Source: Maricaulis sp.
GTDB taxonomy: Bacteria; Pseudomonadota; Alphaproteobacteria; Caulobacterales; Maricaulaceae
DNA: 64,000 nucleotides
Direction of reading: 5' to 3'
Assembly: GCA_002692855.1 (NCBI GenBank)
Contig: NZMJ01000117.1
Coordinates: forward strand, 123,304-187,303
Shown here: positions 27,038-37,022 of the stretch, in pieces
Position numbering within the stretch: position 1 is the stretch's first letter
How the letters are laid out: every line of letters starts with the position of its first letter
Position numbers and translations under genes: made by a program
The notes under the pieces: generated by a model
Databases searched by the model: none
The model's input: the letters and a program-made list of their open reading frames with translations, nothing else
Told to the model about the DNA's origin: nothing

Positions 27038-28009
27038 CTACTGGCGCGCGGCGGCCTGAATGATGCGCGGTCCACCACGTTGGGTGATCCGGCTGGACGC
27101 GAGCGACGCGACCGGAGTCTCGGTCTCGTCCCACTGCGGCTCCTCATAGGTGCCACCGCCCTGGTATTCATAGGACATCGACGGCTGCTCGGAGCGCATC
27201 GACGCAGGCGGGACATAGCCCGGCAGGTCGATCTCGTCGCAGTCCATCAAACGCCACTCATAACGCTCCTCGGCGACCAGCTCGTAACGCGTCACGGTGT
27301 CGGTACGACCCTGGACGGTTTGCGAGTTGACCGAAGCCGCGCGGACCAGCGTCTGGATCTCGACCTGGTCGTATTCGGCCGGGATCGGAACTTCTTCGAC
27401 ACGGGCCTGCTGAACCAGGACTTCACGCTGGATCGTGGCGTATTCGGCCTGGTACTGGACTTCGTCGACACGCGCCGGGGTCACCAGCACGTTGCGGGTC
27501 ACGGTGCGATATTCGCCCGCTTCCTCGACGAGACACCAGATTTCGCCGGTTTCTTCGTCATAACGGGTCATCTGGGCACCCGGCACACGGCCACGCTGCC
27601 AGACCATCCGCGGCTCGCGAACCATGATCCGCTCGGTGACTTCCTCGTGCACCGCCGGAACCACCCGGTATTCGACATAAGCCGGACGAACCATCACTTC
27701 TTCGGTGATGATGTCATAGACCGGTTCATGCACGATATAGCGCATGCCGGCTTCGCGGCTGATGAATTCGCGAACGTCATATCCGAGTTCGGCCGGAGAG
27801 ACGTTATAGGTTTCATAGGTGTCGCCGGTGACGATCGTCTCGGTGTAGGGACGATATTCGGCTTCGACGCGAACGCGAGCGTAACACTCGCCAGGCGCGG
27901 CGCTGGTTGGTTGAGCTGACGGGAACCATGCCATGTCATCTGCGGCCGCAAATCCTGCGGGCGCCAAAGCGGCGATGGCGATTCCAGCCAGATACGTACG
28001 ACGGAGCAT
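27038..28009 (-). CDS. Exported protein with imperfect 22-24-residue beta-type repeats
   Basis: 323-aa exported protein with signal peptide ending PAGFAAA. I do not recognise a named family. Most of residues 40-260 is made of imperfect repeats of about 22-24 residues, each roughly PA-x-Y/H-x-x-V-T-E-x-V-x-V-R-x-A, for example VYDIITEEVMVRPAYVEYRV, VHEEVTERIMVREP and EYATIQREVLVQQARVEEV. Alternating hydrophobic and charged residues suggest a beta-solenoid or beta-sheet stack. Similar YETVTEQVLVKPA repeats occur ahead of OmpA-like domains in some envelope proteins, but no OmpA domain is present here. Two cysteines (EIWCLVEE, LMDCDE) could form a disulphide. The tail is Tyr/Gly/Gln-rich. It has its own GAGGGGG ribosome-binding site and terminator, so it is a single-gene unit. 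Confidence 0.75.
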   Translation of the reverse strand: MLRRTYLAGIAIAALAPAGFAAADDMAWFPSAQPTSAAPGECYARVRVEAEYRPYTETIVTGDTYETYNVSPAELGYDVREFISREAGMRYIVHEPVYDIITEEVMVRPAYVEYRVVPAVHEEVTERIMVREPRMVWQRGRVPGAQMTRYDEETGEIWCLVEEAGEYRTVTRNVLVTPARVDEVQYQAEYATIQREVLVQQARVEEVPIPAEYDQVEIQTLVRAASVNSQTVQGRTDTVTRYELVAEERYEWRLMDCDEIDLPGYVPPASMRSEQPSMSYEYQGGGTYEEPQWDETETPVASLASSRITQRGGPRIIQAAARQ

Positions 28010-28149
28010 AGGGTACCCCCCTCATTTCTAGGCTTCGAAGTCTGAAGCTTAACGCGGACTTAAGATTCCCCGAAGCTAAAAGTTAAAATTTCTCCCTACA
28101 GGCGAATTATTTTTTCGCCGCCTATCTCCGGACGCGAAGCGTTCCCGTC

Positions 28150-29013
28150 TCAGTCCACTTGCTGGAGGAAATGCACCAACGAGGACCATGCCTCCGGCTC
28201 GGTCATGAAAGGCGCGTGGCCGACATCGGGCACCTCCGTGACACGCAGATCGGGCTTGACCGCGCGCATCCTGGCGACGGTTTCCCGGCTGAGCAGGTCA
28301 GAGATGGCACCGCGGATCACAAGGGTCGGTATCGGGAGGAGCGCCGCAAAGAGCGCCCAGAGATCAATCGGGGGTTGTCCACCCGCTGCGACGGCCGACG
28401 CGATGGCCGGGTCATAGTCCGACCGAATCGCCCCGGACGGCAGCACGCGGTGGGTCCGGCGCGCAAAATCGAGCCAGAATGATTCGCCCGTCTCCTTGGG
28501 GAAGGCATACCCGTTCACATCGCGCGCGCGCTGCGCCGCGCTCTGCCAGTCGGCATGGTCGCCGGACTTGCCGACATAGGACCGGATCCGCTCGATGCCC
28601 GCCATGTCCAGCTCCGGCCCGACATCGTTCAGGACCGCAGCAGCCAGACGGTGCGGCGCAAGGGCGGCCGCGCCCATCGTCATCAGACCGCCCATCGACG
28701 TCCCGACAAGGACCGCGCGGTCAATGCCGAGATGGTCGAGCAGGTCGATCATGTCCTGGGTATAAACCCCTGGATGGTATCGCTCGGTCACGCTGTCACG
28801 CTGCGAATCTCCCCGACCGCGCTGCGAAGCGGCGATCACCCGGCGGCCGGTCGCGGCGATCTGGGGCGCAAGCTCCTCGAAGTCCTTCAAATTCCGCGTC
28901 AGACCATGCAGGCACAGGACCGGCACGCCGGTCACATCGCCGTCCGGCGGATAGTCACGGAAGCTGATCTTCAGCCCGTCGCGGCTTTCGAAGAAGGCAT
29001 CAGTATGGCTCAC
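28150..29013 (-). CDS. Alpha/beta hydrolase
   Basis: Cytoplasmic alpha/beta-hydrolase-fold enzyme, 287 aa. The oxyanion region is CLHGLTRN, the nucleophile Ser sits in LVGTSMGGL, the acid is probably Asp in IRGAISDLLS, and the His is in VPDVGHAPF, so the triad is complete. ASQRGRGDS follows the usual strand before the nucleophile. The start is GTG 29013, supported by a GGAAGGA ribosome-binding site. It lies 17 bases downstream of the MFS transporter gene on the same strand, so they may be co-transcribed and act on an imported compound. Substrate not predictable. Confidence 0.85.
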   Translation of the reverse strand: MSHTDAFFESRDGLKISFRDYPPDGDVTGVPVLCLHGLTRNLKDFEELAPQIAATGRRVIAASQRGRGDSQRDSVTERYHPGVYTQDMIDLLDHLGIDRAVLVGTSMGGLMTMGAAALAPHRLAAAVLNDVGPELDMAGIERIRSYVGKSGDHADWQSAAQRARDVNGYAFPKETGESFWLDFARRTHRVLPSGAIRSDYDPAIASAVAAGGQPPIDLWALFAALLPIPTLVIRGAISDLLSRETVARMRAVKPDLRVTEVPDVGHAPFMTEPEAWSSLVHFLQQVD

Positions 29014-29030
29014 GCATCATCCTTCCGGGG

Positions 29031-30401
29031 TCAGCGCGCAGCCTCCCAATCCTTGTGAAGGCGGCGCGACGCGGCATAGAAGAACGCTGCCGCAGGGATA
29101 ACGAGTGCCGCGATCAGCAGAATCGCGATTCGCAAGGCGTCCGCACCGTACGATGCCCGCAGGAAATCCGACAGGGCGCCGATGGCAAACGGTCCGATCC
29201 CGAGACCGATGATGTTGATGACGAACAGCAGGACGGCAGACGCCATCGCGCGCATGCCCGGCGCAACGAGATTTTGTGCAGTCGCCCACACCGGTCCGTA
29301 CCAGACCGAACCCAGCGCACTGGCGACGGCCAGGACCATGAAGGCTGCAGCCCCGACCGGCATCGACAGTGACAGGACGTAAAGCGGCAAGGCCACGACC
29401 AGCGCGATGGCCGGGATGGCCATGTAGGCGCCCAGCCATTTGGGACCGAGCTTGTCGGTCAGCCAGCCGCCGAGGAGCGTTCCGACAAACCCGCCGCCAC
29501 CGACCACGAAGGCATAGGGCACCGCCGCACGAGCGACCGCTTCGGCCAGCGGTACGTCGACGGCGTATATCCGCACAAAATAGCTGAGGATCCACGGGAA
29601 CAGCCCGTATCCCACGAGCGACGCGATCGCCGCGCCGAGCGCGATGAACCAGAAGGCCGGCTTTTCGGCGAGGGCTTTCAGGACCGCACCGATTTTCATG
29701 GCGCCGGTCGACGGCTTGGAATCGTAACGGCCGCGCGGCGGTTCCTTGATCGTCAGCTTCACGATAACGGCCAGCAGGATTCCCGGAATCCCAACCAGCA
29801 GGAAAGGCGCCCGCCAGGGTTCGCCCGCACCCAGCATGACAAGCCAGTCCGGCGCGCCGTTCTCGGCATACCATTGTGTCACGGCGTGATAGCCGATGCC
29901 GCCGAACAGGATGCCCAGCACTGACCCGATGGGAATGCCCAGCGAATAGACACTCATCGCGCCGGCCCGCTTGTTGGCCGGGAAATAGTCGGAAATGAGC
30001 GAGTGCGAGGGGGGTGATCCGCCCGCCTCGCCGATGCCGACCCCGACCCGCATCAGCAGCAGGTGGGCAAAACTGCCCGCCAGTCCGAACAGGGCTGTAA
30101 AGCCGCTCCAGATCGCCAGTGCGATGGCGATGATGTTCACCCGGTGCCAACGGTCCGCGAGCATCGCGATCGGCAGACCCAGAATGGCGTAGAGCAAGGC
30201 GAAGGCGGGGCCGGTCAACAGGCCGAGCTGCCAGTCCGCCAGGCCGAAATGCGCCCGGATCGGCTCCTGGAGCACTGAGACGATCTGCCGGTCGATGAAG
30301 TTGAAGGTATAAACGACGAACAGGCCGCCCAGCACATAGGCGCGGTAGGCGCCGCTTTCGGTTGCCGGCGGCACAGCCGCCGGTTTCGCCGCATCGGCCA
30401 T
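29031..30401 (-). CDS. MFS transporter (spinster-like family)
   Basis: Inner-membrane secondary transporter, 456 aa, with about 12 predicted membrane segments. It starts its first helix after a Pro/Ala-rich cytoplasmic tail. The loop 2-3 motif reads GLPIAMLADRWHRVN, a version of the MFS G-x-x-x-D-R signature, and GEAGGSPPSHSLISDYFP is characteristic of the spinster-related MFS group common in sphingomonads and Caulobacterales. The charged loop 8-9 motif LLGGWLTDKLGPKWLG is also visible. Substrates are unknown; relatives are often placed with catabolic genes. GGGGAGAG precedes ATG 30401. The downstream hydrolase follows closely. Confidence 0.88.
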   Translation of the reverse strand: MADAAKPAAVPPATESGAYRAYVLGGLFVVYTFNFIDRQIVSVLQEPIRAHFGLADWQLGLLTGPAFALLYAILGLPIAMLADRWHRVNIIAIALAIWSGFTALFGLAGSFAHLLLMRVGVGIGEAGGSPPSHSLISDYFPANKRAGAMSVYSLGIPIGSVLGILFGGIGYHAVTQWYAENGAPDWLVMLGAGEPWRAPFLLVGIPGILLAVIVKLTIKEPPRGRYDSKPSTGAMKIGAVLKALAEKPAFWFIALGAAIASLVGYGLFPWILSYFVRIYAVDVPLAEAVARAAVPYAFVVGGGGFVGTLLGGWLTDKLGPKWLGAYMAIPAIALVVALPLYVLSLSMPVGAAAFMVLAVASALGSVWYGPVWATAQNLVAPGMRAMASAVLLFVINIIGLGIGPFAIGALSDFLRASYGADALRIAILLIAALVIPAAAFFYAASRRLHKDWEAAR

Positions 30402-30506
30402 ACCGTCTCTCCCCGTCCTCGGCCGGTTTTCCGGTCCGTTTGTGGACGGAGGTTAGCAGGCGCGGGAAGCGGGTAAAGAAAAACCGGTATGGTGGGGGAT
30501 GCACCA

Positions 30507-30580
30507 CTCCCTCCCCTTGATGGGGAGGGACGCGAGCGACGACCTTCAGGTCGGCGGGAGCGGGGGGGGGTGCGCGTTCA
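30507..30580. repeat. GC-rich palindromic intergenic repeat, family R1, copy 1
   Basis: The 32-base block at 30507-30538 matches 63738-63769 at 31 of 32 bases (single T/G difference). Its core is the palindrome TCCCTCCCC / GGGGAGGGA, followed by ACGCGAGCG. Both copies then run on to a looser GGGAGCGGGG tail. It sits between the MFS transporter and malate synthase genes. Confidence 0.8.
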
Positions 30581-30596
30581 AAAGATCGAGTGACGT

Positions 30597-30663
30597 TTCC
30601 CGGACGGCGAAGCCGATCCGGGATCCAGACTGGACCCCGGTCTTCGCTTCGCGAAACCGGGGA
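30597..30663. repeat. Intergenic repeat, family R2, copy 1
   Basis: 67 bases that match 41911-41977 in the same orientation with 8 differences (59 of 67). Conserved blocks include TCCAGACTGGACC and GCGAAACCGGGGA. It lies just past the end of the malate synthase gene and adjoins R1 copy 1, so the 293-base gap 30402-30694 is mostly repeat. Confidence 0.85.
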
Positions 30664-30694
30664 CCGTCAGAGAAAGGCGAGAGACTCAAGAAGT

Positions 30695-32326
30695 TCAATC
30701 GAACTCGGTCAGGCGCATCGAGACCTGCAGTCCTTGCGTCATCCGGTCGTAGCCCGGACCCGTCAGGAATTCCTCGAAATCGTCCGACAGGACCAGGTCG
30801 CGAACCAGCGCTGCGGCCGCCTTCACCTCGGCGGGGCCGGACAGGCGCCAGGACTCGTCGGCAAGAATGGTCGTCTCCGCCTCGTCCATCGTCCTGGTCA
30901 GCCACGCATCGTCGAGGGCGACACCGTCTTCGGCCTTCGCGCCGTGAGTGCGCCATTGCCAGAGTTGCGCGCGGGCAATCTCGGCGGTGGCTGCGTCTTC
31001 CATCAGGTTGTTGATCGGCGCAGCACCGCGCCCCGCCAGCCAGGCGGCGACATAGCGAATGGCGACCTCGGCGTTCTCGCGGGCCCCGTCCTCGGTGATC
31101 GTGCCCTCGGGAATCTCCAGGAGCTGGGCCGCCGAACCGGTGACGGCCATGCGCTTGTCGAGCTGGTTCGGTCCGGGCATCGCCTCGTCGAACACGGCCT
31201 TCGCGACCGGGACCAGGTCCGGGTGCGCCACCCAGGTGCCGTCATGGCCGTCCGTGGCTTCGCGCAGCTTGTCCTGGCGCACCTTTTCAAACGCCGCGTC
31301 ATTGGCGGTCTCGTCGCCCTTGACCGGGATGAAGGCGGCCATGCCGCCCATCGCGTGGGCACCGCGGCGGTGACACACCGCGATCACCCGGCGCGAGTAG
31401 TTGCGCATGAAAGGAACCGCCATCGTCACCTGGGACCGGTCGGGCAGGATCCGGTCGGAATGGCGCTGCAACCGCTTGATGAAGGAGAAGATGTAGTCCC
31501 AGCGCCCGCAGTTGAGGCCGACGCAATAGTCACGCAGCTCGTAGAGAATCTCGTCCAGCTCGAACACGGCCGGCAGGGTTTCGATCAGGACCGTCGCGCG
31601 GATCGTCCCGCGATCAAGGCCCAGCATCTCTTCGGCATGCTGGAAGACCAGCGCCCACAAGCGGGCCTCGCGGGCCGATTCCAGCTTCGGCAGGTAGAAG
31701 TACGGTCCCGTTCCGCGCGTCTGGAGCGCATCATGGTTGTGGTAGAGATAGAGGCCGAAATCAAACAGCGATGCCGACATCGCCTCGCCATTGATCCGGA
31801 CGTGTCGCTCTTCCATGTGCCAGCCTCGCGGCCGCACGATCAGGGTCGCCGCATCGGATGACACCCGGTAGCGCTTGCCCGACCGGTCGTCGGTGAAATC
31901 GATGGTGCGGCGGATTGCGTCGCGCAGATTGATCTGGCCGTCGACCAGGTTGGTCCACACCGGCGAGGTCGCATCCTCGAAGTCCGCCATGAAGCACCGG
32001 GCGCCGGAATTCAGTGCATTGACCACCATCTTGCGATCGACCGGGCCGGTGATTTCCACCCGCCGGTCGCGCAGGTCTGCGGGCGCTGCCCGCACGGTCC
32101 AGTCGGACGCGCGGATGTCGGCGCTGTCCTTTGGAAAGTCCGGCAACTCGCCGGCATCAAGTCGCTCCTGGCGGGCCTTGCGCTCTTCGAGAAGCGCGAT
32201 CCGCCGGGAATTGAACCGCCGGTGCAGTCCGGCGAGGAAGGCCAGGGCGTGCGGGGCGAGAATCGCCCGGTAGCCCGGTTCAAGTGCGCCAAAGATCTCG
32301 ACGCCATTGGGTGAAATATGGGTCAT
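30695..32326 (-). CDS. aceB: Malate synthase A
   Basis: Second enzyme of the glyoxylate bypass, condensing glyoxylate with acetyl-CoA to malate in the cytoplasm. 543 aa, the usual length of the A-type enzyme. The TIM-barrel region carries FMADFEDATSP and GYLYHNHDAL-like segments (DFGLYLYHNHDALQ), with RATVLIETLPAVFELDEILYEL containing the metal-binding Glu, and GLNCGRWDYIFSF. A GGAGGG ribosome-binding site precedes ATG 32326. It lies 27 bases downstream of the isocitrate lyase gene on the same strand, forming an aceA-aceB operon for growth on acetate and fatty acids. Confidence 0.95.
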   Translation of the reverse strand: MTHISPNGVEIFGALEPGYRAILAPHALAFLAGLHRRFNSRRIALLEERKARQERLDAGELPDFPKDSADIRASDWTVRAAPADLRDRRVEITGPVDRKMVVNALNSGARCFMADFEDATSPVWTNLVDGQINLRDAIRRTIDFTDDRSGKRYRVSSDAATLIVRPRGWHMEERHVRINGEAMSASLFDFGLYLYHNHDALQTRGTGPYFYLPKLESAREARLWALVFQHAEEMLGLDRGTIRATVLIETLPAVFELDEILYELRDYCVGLNCGRWDYIFSFIKRLQRHSDRILPDRSQVTMAVPFMRNYSRRVIAVCHRRGAHAMGGMAAFIPVKGDETANDAAFEKVRQDKLREATDGHDGTWVAHPDLVPVAKAVFDEAMPGPNQLDKRMAVTGSAAQLLEIPEGTITEDGARENAEVAIRYVAAWLAGRGAAPINNLMEDAATAEIARAQLWQWRTHGAKAEDGVALDDAWLTRTMDEAETTILADESWRLSGPAEVKAAAALVRDLVLSDDFEEFLTGPGYDRMTQGLQVSMRLTEFD

Positions 32327-32353
32327 GGCCAGGCCCTCCTTGCTCGATCAGGT

Positions 32354-33646
<1,293 letters not shown>

Positions 33647-33715
33647 GTCGAGTCCCTCTCGTGTAAATCCGTTGACCACAGTCAGACGGGATGGGGCCGA
33701 AAAGGTCCAGAACAC

Positions 33716-33745
33716 TTGCCATATAAAGCGGAAAGCCTGTATACT
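33716..33745 (+). promoter_or_regulatory. Candidate sigma-70-type promoter for the regulator gene
   Basis: TTGCCA at 33716-33721 and TATACT at 33740-33745, separated by 18 bases, point at the regulator gene. The predicted transcript start near 33752 would give a leader of about 33 bases containing the palindrome at 33771. Based on matches to the consensus only. Confidence 0.5.
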
Positions 33746-33770
33746 GACATTCGTTGTCGATATGTAATGC

Positions 33771-33785
33771 TGTAAATTATTTACA
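33771..33785. promoter_or_regulatory. TGTAAAT-TATTTACA palindrome overlapping the regulator start codon
   Basis: TGTAAATTATTTACA is an inverted repeat around its central base, ending in the A of the start codon at 33785. A second TGTAAAT half-site occurs at 33662-33668, near aceA. The likely role is an operator for self-control of the ScfR/RamB-like regulator and control of aceA. No ribosome-binding site is visible between it and the start. Confidence 0.5.
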
Positions 33786-35206
33786 TGACTGAAACATCGA
33801 AACCGCTCGAAAAGATCTTCGCCGGTGCCCGCCTGCGGCGTCTGCGCCGCGAGAAGGGGTTGACCCAGGCCGAGGCAGCCGAAGCGCTGGGCCTGTCCGC
33901 GAGCTATCTCAACCTGCTCGAACGCAACCAGCGGCCGGTGACGGCGCGCGTCCTGCTGTCATTGGCCGAGGTCTTCGATCTCGACATGAAGAGTTTTGCC
34001 GAAGGCACGGACCGCCAGCTTCTGGCCGATCTGCGCGATGCCGCCGCCGACCCGGTGCTCGACTCGCTGGCGCTGGACCGGGTCGAACTGACCGAACTGG
34101 CCGAGACCCATCCGCGTGCCGCCGAGGCACTGACCCAGCTTCATCAGGCCTACCGCCAGCAAACGGGTGCCGCGCAGGAAATGATGTCGCGCATATCCGG
34201 CGGCTTGCCCGCCGCAGGTGTCGCGGAAAGCGTCCGCGATGCCCTGGATGCGCGCCGCAATCACTTCCCGGAACTGGAAGAGGCCGCGGAAACCCTGGCG
34301 TCCGAACTCAGGCTGGACGTGCGCCGCCGCGCGCCCACACTCGAAGCCCGGCTCCAGGAAGCGCACGGCGTCGTGGTGCGTGTCTTCGAGGAAAAGGTGA
34401 TGGGCGGGGCCCGCCGGCGGCTCGATTTCCACGCCCGGCGCCTGATGCTGTCCGAGGTGATGCCGGTCGAATCGCGCCCTTTCCACATGGCGGCTAGCCT
34501 TGCGCTGCTGGAACACGGCGAGCTGATTGACCGGCTCGCCGACCAGCCCGGATTTGCCGCCCCGGAGGCTCGCACGCTCTATCGCATCGCGCTCGCCAAC
34601 TACACGGCCGGCGCGCTCGTGATGCCCTATGCGGCCTTCGCAAAGGCAGCCGTGGATCTGCGATACGACATTGCGCGGCTGCAGCGCCGGTTCGAGGCCG
34701 GCTATGAAGCGGTCTGCCACAGACTGACGACCTTGCAGCGTCCCGGCGCAGAAGGCGTGCCCTTCTTCATGGTCCGTGTTGACCCGGCGGGGAATGTGTC
34801 AAAGCGCTATGGCGGCGGCGTTCTGGCCTTTGCACGATCCGGCGGGTCCTGCCCCAAATGGACGCTGCACGAGGCTTTCCGCACGCCCGAGCGCCTGATC
34901 CCGCAGAGTTTCGAGCTGCCCGACGGGACGCGGTATCTCTCGGTGGTCAAGGCGGTGTCCCGCCCCGGCCTGCCGGGCGAGCCGCCGGTCATTCAGGCCA
35001 TCGCCGTCGGGTGCGAATGGGACCACGCCGAAAAGGTCGTCTATGGCGATCTCGCGGGCGGTCTGCCACCAGCCCTGATCGGCCTGTCCTGCCGCCTGTG
35101 CGAGCGCAGCCCGTGTGCCCACCGCGCCTTTCCGCCCATGGGCCGCAAGCTCGACATCGACCCGTGGCGGCGCGGGGTCGGTCCCTACTCCCTGGGCGAG
35201 GACTGA
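33785..35206 (+). CDS. XRE-family regulator with ImmA/IrrE-like and short-chain-acyl-CoA-regulator C-terminal domains (RamB/ScfR-like)
   Basis: Transcription factor, 473 aa. Residues about 12-70 are a helix-turn-helix XRE domain ([27 protein letters not shown]). The middle has a degenerate M78/ImmA-like segment ([16 protein letters not shown], zinc motif not intact). The C-terminal third resembles the ScfR/DUF2083 domain of acyl-CoA-sensing regulators, with a Cys cluster [16 protein letters not shown]. RamB of Corynebacterium and propionate/acetate regulators of actinobacteria and proteobacteria share this layout and control isocitrate lyase. Its position divergent from aceA strongly supports that role here. 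Whether it activates or represses is not visible. No ribosome-binding site precedes the ATG. Confidence 0.88.
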   Translation: MTETSKPLEKIFAGARLRRLRREKGLTQAEAAEALGLSASYLNLLERNQRPVTARVLLSLAEVFDLDMKSFAEGTDRQLLADLRDAAADPVLDSLALDRVELTELAETHPRAAEALTQLHQAYRQQTGAAQEMMSRISGGLPAAGVAESVRDALDARRNHFPELEEAAETLASELRLDVRRRAPTLEARLQEAHGVVVRVFEEKVMGGARRRLDFHARRLMLSEVMPVESRPFHMAASLALLEHGELIDRLADQPGFAAPEARTLYRIALANYTAGALVMPYAAFAKAAVDLRYDIARLQRRFEAGYEAVCHRLTTLQRPGAEGVPFFMVRVDPAGNVSKRYGGGVLAFARSGGSCPKWTLHEAFRTPERLIPQSFELPDGTRYLSVVKAVSRPGLPGEPPVIQAIAVGCEWDHAEKVVYGDLAGGLPPALIGLSCRLCERSPCAHRAFPPMGRKLDIDPWRRGVGPYSLGED

Positions 35207-35248
35207 CAAGCCGCAGCGGCCTTCAACGGCTCGGCCGGCGAAGGGGCA

Positions 35249-36943
35249 TCACCCCGCCTGGCAATCGATGAGTTCGGGCACGCTCGCCCCGTCCCCGAAG
35301 AAGCGGTCTCCGAGGGAGAAGGCAATCCGGCATTCCTCGTCGCGCGTCAGCCGGCCGTCATCGCCGAGCCGGGTCGCGAGGCCCTCGATGGTCTCGATCC
35401 CCCGCATCAATTCCGGCCCGCCATCGGCCGGCGTATCGAAGCGCATGCGGTTGCCCTCGTCGCCCCAGCGCGGCCAGTTGCGGCCGGGATTGCCCTCGCG
35501 TGCGAAATTGCCCCAATGCTCGCCCATCGTCCGGGCCAGTTGCTGACGGCTCGCCTCGTTGCGGTCGTTGAACAGGAACTGGTCGAGCTGCCCGAACAGT
35601 TCGAACCGACGGAAGACGAAGGGAATCTCCATCGCGTGCGCCGAGCCGAGCAGGAAGCTCGTGTCGATGAACAGGTTGCGCCCGCCCTCGTCCCAGTCGA
35701 ACCGGTAGGCCCACACATCCGCATGCCCGCCGGCGGTCATCAGCGTCGCGACATCGTCGACGGCCCCTACCATCCAGACGCGTGACTGGTAGTCCGACAG
35801 CGCGTCATAGTAGGACCGGTCGCGCGGCCGGTAGAAGACGCCAAAGACGCGGTTCACCAGGTCGGGCGTCAGGGCGTTGAACAACTTCATCTCGTCGCGG
35901 TTCGTCCCGGTGATCACCGGCACCGCGTTGAACGTGTCTGCCGATGTAAAGGCCGAACGCAGCCCCTCACGCGGCAGCACCACCCCGTCGGCAATCATCA
36001 CCGGCATGGTCATGAAGGACGGGCCGACCCGCTCATAGGCCGCGAACACCGCGTCGACACTTGCCGCCCGCAGGTCGGCCGCAGTCGCAGTCGAACCGGC
36101 AAGGCGTTCGGCGACTTCGAGCGACGGGTTGGCTTCCTCGCCCGATCGCCCTTCCGCCTCGGCGCGCGAAACGCTGGCCACCGAACCGCTCTGGATGATG
36201 GCGCGGTCGAACAGGCCCTCGGCGAGCGGAGATGCCAGCAGGGCGGCGACGTTATGCCCGCCGGCGCTTTCTCCGAAGATCGTGACCCGGTCGGGGTCGC
36301 CGCCGAACGCAGCCGCATTGGTCTCGACCCAGCGCAGGGCCGCGATCAGGTCGAGAATCCCGAAAGCCGCAGCCCGGTCGAGCGGGTCATCCGCCTCGGC
36401 CCGCAAGGCCGGGTGCGAGAAATGCGCGAGCGGTCCCAGCCGGTATTGCGCCATGACGATGACGACATTCTGGTCGATGGCGAGCTGCGAACCGTCATAG
36501 CTCTGGGTCGAGCCCCAGACATTCGAGCCGCCATGAATCCACACCATAACCGGCAGGTTTTCGCCGCCGGGCGGGGCATAGATGTCGAGATAGAGGCAAT
36601 CTTCGGACCCGACCCGCAATCCCGGCTCGACGCCGCGCCCCTCGTCGAGCGGATTGGTCACCTGCGGACACCGGTCGGCCTGGGTCAGCGCGTCCAGATT
36701 GCCAGTCCAGGCATGTGCCGGTCGCGGCGCGCGCCAGCGCAGATCGCCCACCGGTGGGGCTGCGTAGGGAATGCCGTGCCAGACACGGGCGCCGAGCGAA
36801 TTGGTGAACCCGGTCAACTCACCTTGTTCGACCGTGACGCGCGTATCGGGGTCAGCCACCGGATCGGACGGCGCCGAAGCGTCATCGCGCCCGCTGCACG
36901 CCGCCAGAACGGCAAATAGTCCGGAAATCACGAAACGGCGCAT
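35249..36943 (-). CDS. Type-B carboxylesterase family lipoprotein
   Basis: Envelope-anchored esterase of the carboxylesterase/cholinesterase family, 564 aa. The start is ATG 36943 behind GGGGGGAG; the ORF track adds a spurious extension. The N-terminus MRRFVISGLFAVLAAC gives a lipobox (LAAC), so the enzyme should be lipidated. The catalytic Ser lies in TIFGESAGGHN, the acid is probably Glu in TNRDEMKLF, and the His is in SAHAMEIPFVF. VWIHGGSNVWG is the oxyanion loop, and EDCLYLDIYAP matches the family signature. Three extra Cys are consistent with disulphides. Substrate unknown; it could attack dietary esters, antibiotics or polymers. It overlaps no neighbour. Confidence 0.9.
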   Translation of the reverse strand: MRRFVISGLFAVLAACSGRDDASAPSDPVADPDTRVTVEQGELTGFTNSLGARVWHGIPYAAPPVGDLRWRAPRPAHAWTGNLDALTQADRCPQVTNPLDEGRGVEPGLRVGSEDCLYLDIYAPPGGENLPVMVWIHGGSNVWGSTQSYDGSQLAIDQNVVIVMAQYRLGPLAHFSHPALRAEADDPLDRAAAFGILDLIAALRWVETNAAAFGGDPDRVTIFGESAGGHNVAALLASPLAEGLFDRAIIQSGSVASVSRAEAEGRSGEEANPSLEVAERLAGSTATAADLRAASVDAVFAAYERVGPSFMTMPVMIADGVVLPREGLRSAFTSADTFNAVPVITGTNRDEMKLFNALTPDLVNRVFGVFYRPRDRSYYDALSDYQSRVWMVGAVDDVATLMTAGGHADVWAYRFDWDEGGRNLFIDTSFLLGSAHAMEIPFVFRRFELFGQLDQFLFNDRNEASRQQLARTMGEHWGNFAREGNPGRNWPRWGDEGNRMRFDTPADGGPELMRGIETIEGLATRLGDDGRLTRDEECRIAFSLGDRFFGDGASVPELIDCQAG

Positions 36944-37022
36944 GCACTCCCCCCAAGGCGTTGCGAACCGGTGGGGAAGATAGACAATCCCGACCGATCC
37001 GCCACTCCTTTGAATCGGGGAC

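Noticed and set aside
28101-28119. AT-looped hairpin GGCGAA/TTCGCC as a terminator
   Set aside because: The T-run is in the loop rather than after the stem on either strand.
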